DNA from: Pithys albifrons albifrons
Lineage: Eukaryota > Chordata > Aves > Passeriformes > Thamnophilidae
NCBI RefSeq assembly: GCF_047495875.1
Contig: NC_092462.1
Span: forward strand, 26,986,523 to 27,050,522
DNA: 64,000 bases
Reading direction: 5' to 3'
Shown here: piece after piece, positions 25,901 to 40,900 of the stretch
Layout of the letters: every line of letters starts with the position of its first letter
Numbering within the stretch: the stretch's first letter is position 1
The notes under the pieces: generated by a model
Databases searched by the model: none
What the model was told of the DNA's origin: nothing
What the model saw: the letters and a program-made list of their open reading frames with translations, nothing else
Made by a program: the position numbers and the translations under genes

Positions 25901-28900
25901 CTTAATAAAGTTGTGTTGTCCTTACCTGACAGGTGTTTCAACTGAACTATGTCGGGTCTCTCAAAGCATTAATCTGAATTTTTTTAAAGCAGATTATATC
26001 TAGTCCAGATGTCTAAAACACATCAGAAGTTTTGCAGAATACTCAGGGTCGATTGAAGCAGGTTGCTTGGAATATGGGTATTGTAATTGAGTACCAATAT
26101 TGCAAAGTGCCAGCACTGTGAGGGAGGCAGAATGCTGGTCTACCACACAACAGACTTCCAGCGTTCCTGCCTGTGGGAGGAACGTTGAGGGGGAGCTATT
26201 TTAGGTGGACAACATTTTGCTTAATTGGGAACAATAACTTTTAAAAGCATAGAGTTGCTTGTATCAAAAATTAGCTTCTGCTTAGTCTGAATCTTACTAT
26301 GTCATGCTTTCCTTTTTTCTGGTAGTTGTCAGAGCAATTTGTTCATTACAACAGAGTGTTAGTGTACAGGGATTTAATTTTTAAAAGCAACCATAGTTAC
26401 GTGTTTGAAGGCGTCTCTCTTTGAAGTACTGTGTTGTTTTTTGTATTTACTGTAAAATCAAATGTGATTGCTTGTGTTGTGTGATTGTCTGTGCAAGTAC
26501 ATACAAAGGGTTCCTGCTTTCTGCTGTTGTTTTCAGGTGGCATTGATGCTTCACAGCCTGTGCACTCAGTGAGCCAGAGTGTTCCATTTACCAAGCCTGG
26601 GGTTGGGACATCTTCTTCCTCTGCTGTGATCTCCTCAGTAAGGTCACCTGCTCCAAGCCTTTCCTCACAGCCACCATCTTCACCATCTGTCACACAGTCA
26701 CCACAGCTGGCCCTTCAGGAAGGTACTAAAAGGGAATGGGGAGTTACAGTACAGACTTCTGCTCTGTTCCACATGTACACATGAATGCTGAAAGGGTTAT
26801 TGCCGCTTTCTGTGTTTGACTGGAGCACATCTCTTACTTCTCATCAGGCTCCCTTATTGTTCTTATGTCACGCTGGTTCTACCTTCTCTTAGCACTTATG
26901 TTTGATTCTGTTCGTCTTCTTTGTCATATTGACAGTCTTACATGTCTCTTGCTCAAAAAACCTTCTTTTAGTTATCTTATTGTTCCAAAAAGCTGCTTGT
27001 TACTCTAACTTCTTAGACGATCTTAAAAATAGCTCTTTTATTTAGTCTGTATTGAAAAAGGAAGTGTAACCTAGCAATTGGCACTGGGAAACAGTGAGTT
27101 TATTAAGTTCAAACTGATAAAATGGGTTTATTCCCTAGTTGTAATTACCCTTGGAAAGCTGCTGCAAGAGTTCTTGAGGGAAATTGGAAGATTTTGTGTA
27201 AGCTCCTTCCTATTCTGACGTTGGTTGCGTCTTGACAAAGAATCAGTTGGGTCTTGAGCCTTCAGTGATTTTAATTTTACATGGATGTTTTGAGTTCCCT
27301 CCTGATTGTTTTATGTTTCTGTATTTAGTATTCCAAATCTAATTTAATGCACAATTAATATATTTTAGCTATGTCTTCTCTTGGTTTAAAATTTTAGAAT
27401 TTTTAATTCTTAGAGATAAAGAACTCTGTGTGAGAGATGGAAGTAGGCATTAAAATTGTCCAGAACCACGTGATATGTCTAATGTTCAAAATAATTCTCA
27501 AAAACATGGTGTGTGGTTGTCACAGCCTATTTTTTTATTCTTAAATTTGAAAATCGTCTGGCATAAATATCTGAATTACCCCTTTTCCTCTATTTCCTCC
27601 TTTTTCTGGTGGAATGGAGAATAAAAGCTGTCCATGAATGATCTCTCTATATCTTACAGGCAAAAAAATAATTGTTCATTGCTAGAAAGCCCTAAGTACA
27701 GTGTACCATTTTAAGAAAAATAAATCAGGTTTTGGAACGGTTGTCTTTGCACAATTTTATAGTTGATTTTGGTGCTAGGTAGAATTTGTATTGTAGGTGT
27801 GTTTGCTAGAAAAAAGTGTTGCTTCATCTTCCAAAGAAATTACAAACCTTGCAATACTTTTTTATCAACAGTCGAACGTGGTAACTTAATTTGTGGAAAT
27901 GAACCTACTGAAAAAATAGAACACATATAATGAATATTTGTCTGGGTTAGAATTCTAAGTGTTTCTGAAGAGATTAGATAGAGTGATTCTTTTTTTATAT
28001 TACAGAATACTGTTGCCTGTCTGTGTGAAAACATTCTGAAAAATCACTTGGAATTAATTTTTAAAGTGGATTTCAATGCTTTAGGCTCCTGTCAGGGCAT
28101 TCCTGTACAGAATTTAAAAATTCAAGTTATTTACTTGGCTATGCTCCCACAGGACTAAAACCTTAAAATGTATTAAAGCTTATTTATTCTTACATAACTA
28201 TCCATATGATAGCATATAGATAATATAGATAATATTTGTTTAATATAGATAAATTTACTTGAAAATTGCATCATAGGCATAAACTTTGACAATTTGTGTC
28301 CTATCTGGATGTTATTCATAGACTTCCTTAAGTTTTATGTTGGTGAGTGGAGCTGATGAGTAAACTAAACTAATCTAAAGCAAAGAGTTTAAGAACAGAG
28401 AAGAGGAGGGCTCATTCTGTAAGAACTGGTATTTCTAATATTAAGATCATAGTGCTGTAGTGAATTTGTTGAAAATAGGAGGGTTATGGGTAGAGATGTT
28501 GTTAAAGAACTTCAGAATATGGTTTGTATTTGCATGTAATCATTTCCTTTTTTTTTGTTTTGATGATGCCTCCATTAGGAAACTTAAATCACATAAAATG
28601 TGCACTTTATGTTTTAAAGTCTTCCATGATATGGGTGATTGAACTTTAAGTACCTAAATAGTTGGCTTATTTCATAGACAAGTAAGTTATTACCCCAGTT
28701 TATCTTTTATGTCCTCTCACCAATATTTCTGGGTGTCTGTAAATTACAGTGTGATAAAGCCTTGAAGTGCAACATTACTGTATTACAGGTACGCTGGTCA
28801 TGGAGTCTAGAAATTTCCAGTCCAAGAAATTTGTGATGATTTAAATTATGTGGTTGAATTTTAAGACAGATTTATGGAATAACCTGACTCAAAATAAATA

Positions 28901-31900
28901 GTGATTTCAAAATTAGCTTTTGCAGTTTTAAAAGTGGGAAATTTAACATTATGGGCAAATCTGTTAAAGCTACTAAGCAGAACTGAGTTGTAATAACAGA
29001 AAACATGATTAGGCACAGGATGTCACTTAGAACTGCTCTTGCAGCCACCATTTCTGCCTTTCAGTTTGTTTTCTCCTCTGTGTTGACCTGTTGGTAGCGT
29101 TGCCAGGCAATGAACTGGAATGGGAGGTTTCACCTGACAATGACTTTTTCAATTCAGGCATTTTTTTGTCTGGGCAGTGGTACTGACACAACACAGGACT
29201 GTCCTAAAGGCAGAAATCTGTAGTACTGTCGGCAATAAAAATAAATCTACGCAAACTCATAAGGCTGGTAAGAGTCAAACCACCCCTGCTTCCAGAGGAT
29301 TCATAGTGACATAGTTCATGATTCCTAAACTTCTGTGTCACTAGCATCTATTTTTAATCAGGTTTTTTTCTGTGTTCTTTGTGAACACATGCATCCTTTA
29401 CGTATGTGTTCAGTAACTCGAAAAGGGGGAGCTTTACCAATAGAAAATTGTTTTGGTTTTTTCAAAAAAATACTCAGAAGGCTTCGAAGTAACAAGGATA
29501 GAATGACTAATTCAGTCCTTTTATCTGTGCATGCTTGGAATTTTTGCATTGTCATGCTCTTCCCAGGTAGATATTCTTTCTTTCTTCTTCCTATCTATGT
29601 AAGGGATACTTTACTAGAGGTCTGTCTTGGCACCCTCACACTGTGTGCATCTTCTCTTACTTTGGCTCTCTCTGTTACAGTGCATTTTCTTTTGTCATCC
29701 TGACTTTTTTTCCATTTTACTTGCATGTTGATTACTTTAAGATGTTTTTTTCTCCTTCACAATAATGCAGTTGTTCTGTCCTATTCCTCAGTGCTTCTCC
29801 CAGACCTGAGAAAAGACACAGTCTCCTTAGCTCTAGCCTGTTTTTGCACAGAAAATTATTTTCTTGTATTCTCCTTAACAAGTGCATCCAATAAACTTCA
29901 TAATAGGTGGGACTAGAAATCACGCAAATTAGCCCTGTGTTTTCGGTGTGTGGAAAAGCTGAAGCACTGGATCTCCTCAGTTGCACTTGGGATGATTTTG
30001 CCTTTACTGTTGTGGCTACTTGAAATGGAAAAACTTGACTGGAATTGTCTGAGAATCTGAAAAATTTTGAAGAATTTTGAAGAGTTAGGATATTTTCTTG
30101 CCATAGCAATCCATTAGATTGCTAAGAGACAAACAGTGATCACTTGCATTTATTTAGGATGTCGCTGCCTGACTACAAGGATATTTAAAATCCTTGCTAA
30201 CCCTGGCTTGTGACAAGAGAAACTTAATATTTCTTGGAGATGCTGAAATTGCATCAATAACAAGTAATGTAGAAAATTACAAGCCATTGCTGCATGCTTT
30301 ACTCTGTTTTAAAATGGTATATTTATGTGTTGCTTTTGTGTATTGTTCACATATGCAGAGTAGATATTATAAAAGCAAACAAATAAAAAACAACCAAAAA
30401 TTCTAATAGGTTGTGCTTTGGAAGTGACAGCAGTAACATTTCTTGCATTGTCTCCAGATATTAGTAGTGAGTAGTGTATTTAGGTGTTTAAATGTGGGTC
30501 TGTGAGCCTGAATTTAGGCATTAATTTAAAAATAAGACAAGTAAAATTTTCAGTTTTACCTAGCTTAAATTTCACTGATTGTGTTGTGCTCTGTGTGTGT
30601 TGTGCTCTTGCATGTGGCACCAGCAGAGTATTTTGTTCGTTTCTGACGATGTTCAGAATTGCAACATGAACTGTCTTTGTCTTAAAAGGGTAAGGTTTGT
30701 CAAGTGAAAGTTAGTACTAAATATTTTCATAACGTAATTTCAGTTTATCTGGAAATAACTCATTCTTTTCTATATATTAATTTATGAAAGTATTCCAGTG
30801 AACAAACTGATATTAAATAGATATATAGAAAGTCTGTGTGTGTTTAACTTCTTTATACACATGGACATACACACATACAAATTTTTCTACTAACATCTAC
30901 TACTAATATTTTGCTGAACTAGCCCACTAAAAATTGCTTCTAGTGTTGTAGATTTAACATTTGCATGTTGGGATTTTCTCTAGAACAGCTGATTTCTCTC
31001 ACTTTTAATGCAATGATTTGTGACTTTCGTTTCTTGTCTTTCCTGTCTGTCTGACTCTTATGTTTGTGCTTTCCACTTCACAGGCATGCAGTATGGTGGA
31101 TATGTTAATAATCAAGCTAGCTCTGCACCAGCTCCCTTGTCATCAAGTTCAGATGATGAGGAAGAGGATGAGGAGGATGAGGAAGCAGGTTGGCTTTAGC
31201 TTTACACCAGTATCTTGTTCTCTTCTTACTCAAGGTTTTCTCCACATGTCTATCCCCTGAGACTTTTTCTTCCTTTAAGACAAAATATCACTTGGACTCA
31301 TCATGTATCAAGTTAATTAGAAATTTCCCAGCTGTTACTAGTGTAGTAAACAAAAAGGAGTTCAGTAGTGGCCAACAATGGCTCTTTTTTTTTTGTCAAA
31401 TGTTTTATTAATCTTGCAAAATAATATTCGCAACTTGCAAGACTCATGTATTTTTAAAATGTTGATTTGCAGTGGGTTTTAAACTCTTATCTGAAGACAA
31501 CTAGCTGTAGAACTTAAACTGATAATTGCTTACGTTAAGCAACTAGAAGCCATTTGTATCATTACATTAAACATTGTTTCTCATTTTATGCATAGGGAAC
31601 TCTGATAGTTAAGGTACTAAACTAAATACTGAAAGGTATTAAGTGTGCTTTTTATGACAGTAAATTAATGTGTTGGGTTTTTTCTCCCAAGGTATATCTC
31701 TATGGTCAGGCATATATAGGTTCAGTTTTAATCTGCTTACTTTGTAGGAAAACTTAACAAAAACAAAAATCAATAAACTTTTTAAGAAGCCATTTGCCAG
31801 CGTAGACTGAAATGTTTCGTACTTGGTTGCGAGGAGTCTGCCTGTGTTTTGTCATAATGGCCTGGGTTTGTGAGTTTAATGTTTCTTACCACCTTAGTTT

Positions 31901-34900
31901 CTTGAATTACAGTAATGTTTTTTCTTTAAACTTAGAGAAGTCTTTACTGTCTCTATGGGTGGTAACAGTGTAAAAAGCTTTTTTGAGATAAGCATTAGGC
32001 TGCCACCCTTGTTGATAGATTGAAATAACAGCACATTCCTTGTGCTGATACACTACTCCTGTTGGTGTGTGGTGGCTTTTAGTACTGATTTGGAATAGCA
32101 AACTTTTGTAGGTTTTCTTTTTAAGTTTATAGTTCATGTTGTAACTAATCAGAAAAACATAAGTGCCATATAATTCAGAGTTTCAACTAGAATATTCTGA
32201 AAATACCTTAGTGTACTCATACTATTTCTATGGAAGAATGGATCAAAATAATGATCACATTGGGTTCCCATGCCAAAGTTTCTGTCAAAAAATATGTCAA
32301 TAGTTTTGGGTTTTTTTATGAGTTGTAACTTTTCCCTCCTTACTTTGTTCCTTAAACAAAGTTTCATAGTCCCTACCACCTTTTTCTCTCAAGTTCTGTT
32401 TGTCACTAAAGCCTGTACCCTTGCAGGTATCACTTATACTTAGGTTGATTGTATGGAAAAGAGTGGAGAGGCACCCAGGTTCAGTACAGAGGCTGCCTGA
32501 TTAATAAGCATCCTGTCACCAGGAGTTTATGTAAATCCTAAACAGGTCCAGTAGGCAGGTTTCTGGCTCAGACTGTCCCAGTGGTTTTATGAAAAATGGT
32601 TTTGGAATCCTGGTTGCTTGGGATTGTGTTGATTCTTAATTTTTTTGTTAACCTAACAAAGGTATATTTTGGCTTTTCTGCAGCAGGACTTAGCAAAGCT
32701 TTAAAAGCTCTATTCCTGCTCAGTGAACAAAATAAGAAATCCTGTTTCCTTCAATTTCTGGAACAGAAAGATAAAATCTTGCAGTTATGTTCTTTTATAA
32801 CCTCCAGGATTTAAAAAAAAAAAAAAAAGGAAATGCACAAGGAAAATCTGAAAACTACAGTTGGATGAATGTCATGTTAAATTTTATTTTAAATAATACA
32901 TTACTGTTAGTGTTACAGGTTTCTTTAAATAGTATTTCCGGTTTTTAGCTGAATGCTTTAAAGGCAAAATGCTCAAAAATAATTTATATACTCATGATGG
33001 TGCCAAGGTATTGGTGTGTCCTAAATGTCAGTGATGTTGTTTTCAGGAGTCTCTTTACTTGGAAATCTGAGTTGAAGTGCAATCAAATCTCAAATGTTCC
33101 ACTGTTGAAGTTTTCCCTTGAAATACTTTCAGCTTTGCAATGAGATGTTGTGGTGGTCATGGTTGATTGTTCTGAGCAGAACAGCATCAGTGAATCTTGA
33201 GTCTGTTCTGACACAACAATGATATATGTAATTCTCTTTTATATTTTTTTTAATTCTTAAATAGACTTTTTTCTGTCATACATCATGGCTTGGTGTGCTT
33301 TAAGGAACTGTTAATCTTGGCCCTTTTTCCTTGGAAATGTACCTGAAATAGCATTGGAAGAGATGTTTTAAAACATTTTTGTTTGCAGTGTTTTACAAGA
33401 AAAGATTTGAGATCTTTGCATAGGCTGAACTAAAAATGAAGCTGTAGCAGTCTCTTTAGTACTAACAACTATATGTGCTCATTGTGCTTTTTAAAATAGT
33501 CTGGTTAAATTTTGATAGTTATTTGTACATCGTTAATTCTGGCTGAACCAACAGTAATTGTTTATTCTGACTGAAGCTGAGACCTCTGTCAATGATAATG
33601 AAAAATACAAGCCTTAGTTTGAAAGGAAAACAAGCTGTGAATTAAAACAGTATATAAAGGAGGGAAGAATGAAATACTTGACAGTTTGGCTTGAAGGTGG
33701 AGATGGTGCATAATCAGTGAAGATTATGGGAATCTTCAGTTGTTTCCAGTTGAGAAAAAGGTCATGAATGGACTATTTTAAAAATGTGCATGGCTTCAGT
33801 TTATATACTCTAAAAAGAGCTTTTGCTTTAATAGGAAAAAAAATATTTCAAGAAACAGCTTTTTTCACTGTTTTTGTCCTTTTCCCATTGATCTCTGTTG
33901 CTGCTTGTTGGGTATGTCGTTCTTTGTGTTTAGTATCATGTTGGTTATATCTTCCTCGCTCTCCTTTTTGCAGTGGTATTTCAAGTCATGGAGCTGAAAT
34001 GATGGGGTATTTTTCCAGCACCTTTCTGGACAGTGTCCTATCAGAGTTTTTAGAAAAAAATTCTCAGTCTCTTATTTATCAAAAGTGTGCCATTTCTGAA
34101 ATCCTTAAACTATTTTCTCCCCTCAGCACTTGATAGTTCCTCTACTACAAGCAGTGCCTCTCCTGTTCTGAACAATTATGATGCTCTGGAAGGAGGTGGC
34201 TATCCAGGTAAGCAGTTTGTTATGAATTGTTTATTAAATACTTACTTGTGGCTTTTTTATTATTTCTGATGTTGTTTATTGTTAATTAACAGGTAGACAA
34301 AAGGAAGTGCCTATGAAAGGAATGGGGCAAATCGTCAGAGAAAACATACATGCCTTTTTTAATCACAGTTTTAACACTGAAGTTGACATAACCATTTAAT
34401 AAAAAATCCCTGGATCATAAGTAATACTATTCCATAGGTTGTGTGAAAGCAGCATTTTTTCCTAGATTATACTGTATGCCTGATGGTGCCGACATTAGTA
34501 GGTTCTAGTAGTGGCTGACACAACACAGAAATCTTGAGAGACCACTAATATCAGCTTGCAGAGATGCTTGGATCAGGTTATCTTCTTCTCTTTTTCTTAA
34601 TTTAAAGAAAATGGCTGCTATTTTACTTATTCTTAGCTCTAAAAACATCAGGACTGTCAGGTTGGTTCTAAATGAAACTACTAGCTGACTGTCTTGGTCT
34701 TGAAATGTGTAGAGCTGCCATAGTGGGATAAAATGGAAAAGATGCTATGCAAAGTATGTTAACCAGTATTTTTAATTCATTTGGAGGGCCTGCCCCTCTG
34801 GCTCTTTTTCCTTCCTCTGGCCCCTGGGAGTGTCACAGTAGTTTGCTTTAGTTTGATGTGTCCCTGTGTAAAGGAAGATCTCTGTCAATTCAAAGCTGAT

Positions 34901-37900
34901 ACTGCTGTCCAGTCAGGGTGCAACTTATGCAGTGTGGATAGTAGAGACATGGCTGCAGGATTGCAAATTCTAACTCCTCACCTAATAACTCACCATTTTG
35001 CTTCTGCTGAAGGCATATTCTAAAAATAACTTGTTCCTTCTATTTTCCTTTAAGATTAACAGGATCACTGTTAAGTTTCTTCAATCTGTTAATACTTTTT
35101 AATTGGTAGTTTGTGTTGTTAGTTTCTTGACAGTTGGTTTCTTGAGTGCTTTGTTTCTTTGCTTGCCAGTTTTCCTAGTGGATTTTACCAAGCTTAAATT
35201 CTTCTGAAACTTAGCTCACATTTGCAGACATTTCTAAAGAGTAGTTTCATCTCTTTACAACTGTTAAGTTCTCTGTGAATTTAGGTCTGTGTCTTACTTT
35301 CAGTTTGACTTAAAAATAGTGGAACTAAACTCTGATGTAGGAACATACAGGAGAAACTTGATTCAGAGTTATAACTGCAAAAGGGACCATTCATGCTTAG
35401 TTTCTCCTCTACCACTTATAATACTGTTAAAACATAAAGCTAAGCTGACCAAAGTATTCTCCAAATGTGGACAAAGCTTTTAATGTAGTAATTGTAGAAT
35501 TATAGCATGATTCTAGCCTTATGTTTTGACAAGTATTCAGAAGTGATACAGCAGAGACTTAAGCATGAATGCTTTCTTCTGGTTTATATCAAATGTATAT
35601 GTTGGAATAAATGGTGGTTCTAAGAGGTTTTTCTTTTTATTCAATCGAAATCCATTTTTTTCAAGTTGTCTCTTCTTTTTGTGAAATAACATTTTGTTAG
35701 CATTAACATGAGACTATGATCATTTTCCCATATATTTCATCTTTGTCAGTATAATTGCAGTTATCTTCCTTGCTAATTTTTTTTTTCTGTGCAGAAAAAT
35801 GACTTGATGGATAATGAGAAAATGGAAATGTTTATAAAGCATTTAGGAGTTTACATTTAAATTAAGCAGGAAATAGGAAGTATATTCAATATCTATGGAA
35901 TTTCTTTTGTACATCCAGATACACGTTCTGTGACCAGCAGCCCAGCTCCTGCTCCATCTGTCCCACAAACATCAAAAGCTTCAAAGCCCTTTGGTTATGG
36001 ATATCCAGCACTGCAGCCTGGCTACCAAAATGCAACACCACCTGCTCCTGTGCAGCCCAGTAATCCAGGAAACCATCCTGGTTTTCAGCACTATCCACAG
36101 GTTTGTATTTTTAATTTAAAAGTTAATTCATTAAGTAAATTCCTCCTCTGCATGATATGTTTCTACTTTATTTTCATATTTTCTATTTTATTTTTACAGT
36201 TTCTGAGCAACAAATGTTACGTATAATAATGATGTCATAGGTCTGTACCTAAACTTACTGGAAGGCTTTTGAGTGAAAATCTTAAGTGTGCCTCCAAGTA
36301 GTTATGCTTAACAAGTTTGCTTCACCAGTTATTAGGAACATCCACAGTTTTAAGGTTTGGTGTTTCAAAGAGCTTGACTTTATTGATAGAAAACCATGAA
36401 GAAGAATAGGGAAGTACTTGATCAGTATATATTTGAACACTGCTATAGGCTATGCTCTCAAGCATTAAATGACCTTATGAGCAAGGCACAGCAGGGGGTC
36501 CAGATAAAAGAGCTTTATAGAGCGTGTGCTGGGTGTGTGGAGGAGCAGGCTGACTGCATCTGTTGTGTTTTTCTGATAGAGAGCACTAAACATCCAAAAA
36601 ATTATGTACAGTCACCGGACTCATCATACATGTGAATCACCTGAGTGCAGTGCAGTCTGAAGAAGAGACAAAATACAGATGCTAAAGCAGTGCAGAGAAA
36701 TGTGTGTGTGAAGGGGTCAACAAAAAGAAACATTTTGATCTGCAAATCCCGCTCTCTGAAATAAGGGCCAGTTGGCAAATACAGTGAAACTGTTGTAGGT
36801 GTCAAAATTCCTTACTGATCTGAGCATAGCACCATAATATCCAAAGACACTTTCACTGTTACAGAGGTAATGCAAAATGAGACCTGGAAGAATTTCCATT
36901 TTTTTTCCCCCTATTGAAAAGATTGGCTTCATCCTCACTGTAACACAAGATTGAAGTAGGCTCTTATCAGGACCAGACAGTAGAAGAACAGCAGTTCTTC
37001 TACAGCAAGTGAACAGCAAGTGAATTCTCATTGGACATATAAGGAGAAAATTCTTCAGGATGGGAGTGAGGAAACACTAGAACAGGTTTTGCTGTGACAT
37101 CAATTCTTAGATATTATCAAGACTCAGCTGGACAAGTCTATATGAGCAACCTAAACTAACTTTTAAGTTAGCCTTGCTTGAGCAAGGCATTACACTGCCA
37201 AACCACAAAGCTGCCTTCCAATGTAACCTTTCCTCCTCTTCTATGGCATTTTAATTTAAAATAAATATATAAAAGCAGTGTGTGTACCTTGGAAAAGTTA
37301 CATTGCACCAAAAGTTACCTTGCATAGTGGAGGGAGGGAAATTGTGTCAGTCCTTCTAGCAACTTGTTTTCTTGTCCCTGGAGAGACTGAAGGATTATGT
37401 GTGAGTTCCTGTCGATTTATGTCATAAATTCAAATTTTGTCTGATGATACATATTTGGAAGGTATGTCACATTTGTCGTAGCATTTTTGAATTTCTACCA
37501 TACAGCTCTCTTCTCTTTTGTTTGGGTTTGTTACTAATTGCTGCTGTATCTTTTTCTGATACGTGTCTGGAAGAAAGGGGACTGCAAGGTTTAAGGTTGT
37601 TTCTTAAACATGATTGTGTGTTTATCTGTTTGTCATGCTCTTACCTCTTTCAGCAATATCCAGGTGTGAACCAGCTGTCCTCTTCCTTAGGAGGGTTAAG
37701 TCTTCAGCATTCTCAGCAGCCAGACAGCTTGAGACCAGTAAACCTTACACATGATAGAAATATTTTGCCGGTGTCCTCGGTTCCAGTACCTGTGCCTAAC
37801 TTGAATTCTGAACTTAGAAAATTAAACTGCAGTCCAGAGTAAGTGTACTGTGTCTAGAACAGCATCTTATGTTTTTCAGTGACTAATAATTATTTTAAAT

Positions 37901-40900
37901 GTCAAAAAGGTCTAAATTGACTCCTGACTTTAAATCTTAATGATGAGTTAATGAAACCTCTTTCATTTGAAAATAAGTTTCTCCTCTGCATCCTTAACAC
38001 AAGTGTTGAAACTGTCCTGTCATTAGAATACATTATATGCAGTGGGAGTGTAGGTTTTTTCTTAACGTTTTAAGAAGTCTGTTTAATCTTCACTTTGTTT
38101 TATCCATTAAAAAAAATCTTTTATTAAGGATTAATGTTATGCACTACATGCCATACAATATTTTTGTAATATTGGATGGGATTTATTCCAGAAAAGTGTT
38201 ATGATCATGCCTGAATACATTGAATAAAGTATGACTGTATTTTACTGTGGCAATTCTGCAACCATGGTGTATCCTTTCACTTCTAATTAACAATAAGCAG
38301 TATTGTCAACTATCCCAAGTGCAGCTTGGTACAGTGGAAAGTGCTATTCCCCAAAGATCTTATTTGTAATTCCAAAATAAGTATTCTTCATTGCCCCAAA
38401 GAGACTCAGTGTTCTTTCTGCTCTAGTGGCAACATGTGGTCCCATCAGGAAACTGAGAGCCTAGAAATCATCCTTAAGTGTGGAACACTTTGGACAGCAC
38501 TGTTTGTACTTTGTGTTTTTTTGTGTCCATTAAATTAGCTTGAAGTCCATCCTCTGTGTTACATAAAAGAGAAGATTTTGATTATCTCAGTATTTGGGAT
38601 CCTTTTCTACTGTTTTCTTATATAAATATTGCTTTCTGAACACTAGTAAATACTGTATTCCTTCTGTAGTTTCTTCACTGGGAAAAACCTTTATAATGAA
38701 CAGAAAAATACATAGTTTTACATTGAGTGTGGTACTCAAAGCAGTTCTGATTCTTTATTGCAAGTTAGTGTTGGTATGTTCGCACTGATGAACTACTAAA
38801 GTGGGGAGCAGGGGAGTATTTTTCGTTTCTTTAGAAGACCTTTTTTAAATCTCTTTGCATTTGGTTTTTTATTAAATCAACTTTGTAAACCACAGGATTT
38901 CTTAAATTTCTAAGTTCTTTAAAAGCAGATGTTAACACAATGTTTTTAACATCTTTTAAAATTGCATTTTCAATATGATGTTTTTATTTCCTTTCAGCTC
39001 ATTTCGATGTACATTGACAAACATTCCACAAACACAGGCTTTGTTAAACAAAGCTAAGCTTCCTTTGGGTTTGTTGCTGCATCCCTTCAGGGACCTAACA
39101 GTAAAGTATCCTTTTTTATTTTTTTTGTGTATGTATTTAATATATGCATTCGTCCTCTTTTCATTCAAACCAAAAAAATACAATGAACTATAAGTCCTAA
39201 ATTTCATAGAAGTACCAAAATCATCTTTTGGGGAAAAAAGAATGGGGGAAAAAGCCTTGAAATCGCTACTTCATTGAAATTCACAATGGAGAAGCTTTGG
39301 AGAAGTTCTTCAGAAGTTTTTCCTTGTTGTTGGAAATCTTTACTTGCCTGTGATTCTCCGAAGCAGTGAATTATTGCTCTGTGTGGTGGGCTCACAGCTG
39401 TCAGATACCTCTTAAAAAGGTGTTTACAGAGCCCTTTTGAAGAGAGGTGCTCATGTTGAGTGTATTACTGGCCTGATAAATGCCGTCAGTAGAAAATAAG
39501 CACAAGATAAGATTGAAGCTGTATTTATAACTGTTAAGCAACTCCTCTGCATCTGATTTATTAGTATTTATGTAAAACCAGGAATAACTTCTTTTTGTAA
39601 ATTGTGTGTTCGTTGTGTGAGGTTTTCTGTCTGTCATACTTAGTTACTCAAAGTGATCCTGTCTTTCATAATTCCTCTTTTAAACTAATTTCATTTAAAA
39701 TCTTACTACATCTTTGTGAGAGTCGATTAAGACAATAATTAAATGTTATTTCTTCTAATTTTAAAGAGGAGGTTGTTTTAGTAAGACATCGTAATTACTC
39801 TGTATGAAAATAAACTAAAAAGCTAAAAGGAAAAATGATTGCTTATGTAATCTTATGAAGCATTTATGAACTGTACTGCACAGTGATGTTTTCCCATAAA
39901 ATGTATTATGTACCTTGGTGACAGCTTTCCATTGTTTTTAGCAATTACCAGTAATAACATCAAGCACAATAGTGAGATGCAGATCCTGCAGGACATATAT
40001 CAACCCTTTTGTTTCTTTCATTGATCAGAGGAGGTGGAAATGCAATCTGTGCTATAGAGTTAATGATGGTAAGTTTCTGTAGCAGGAGATGCTTGCATTT
40101 ATAGTATTCCTTTCAAGCATTTGCATAATACTAGTCCATGGGGTACTTCAGATAAAAATGTAGGTTATCCAGAGATTTCAAAAACCATCTTAAGTGAGAT
40201 AGGCATTTTTTTTGAAGCAAAAGGTTATTTTGCAATCTTCTGGGAGATGAAGAAAATGTATTTATATCATGCCAGTTACTTGTATAATAAATTTGTCTTA
40301 TTCCATTGACTGCTATTGCAATATGCAAATGGAAACAGCTACTACTGTCTGCAATCCAGACCAGGTTATGAGAAGCAATACAGATTGCTGCTTGTTGTGA
40401 AATGCTGTATTTGCATTGTTGTTTTATAGTTGGGGATATATTGCTATTTAAAATAAAACTTTTCTTTCCAATTACTTAACTTTGATGTTGCTTGAGATTT
40501 TTGAAATGTTCCTTGATTTTATGTAACCTTAATGTGAATTTTTTCCTGTTGTGATAATTGAAATGTGTCCACATTACTTTGCTTGTAGCTGCAATAATAG
40601 TTTTTATTTGCTGACAAAACTATAATCTGTATTTGTGGGGGAATTTTTTTTTCCATAGTTCCTGAAGAATTTATGTACAATCCTCTGACTCGTTCTTATG
40701 GAGAGCCTCATAAACGGCCAGAAGTGCAAAATTCTACAGTGGAATTCATTGCTTCCTCAGACTATATGGTAAAAAAAGTTTTCATGGTAACTTCAACAGC
40801 AGTTGCATGTTAATATAAAAGCATTTGAAATTAATGTTGCATATTGCTCCAGTGGTGTGTATTAATTTTCCTGTGAAGGCCCTCTTAACACTAAAGAATA

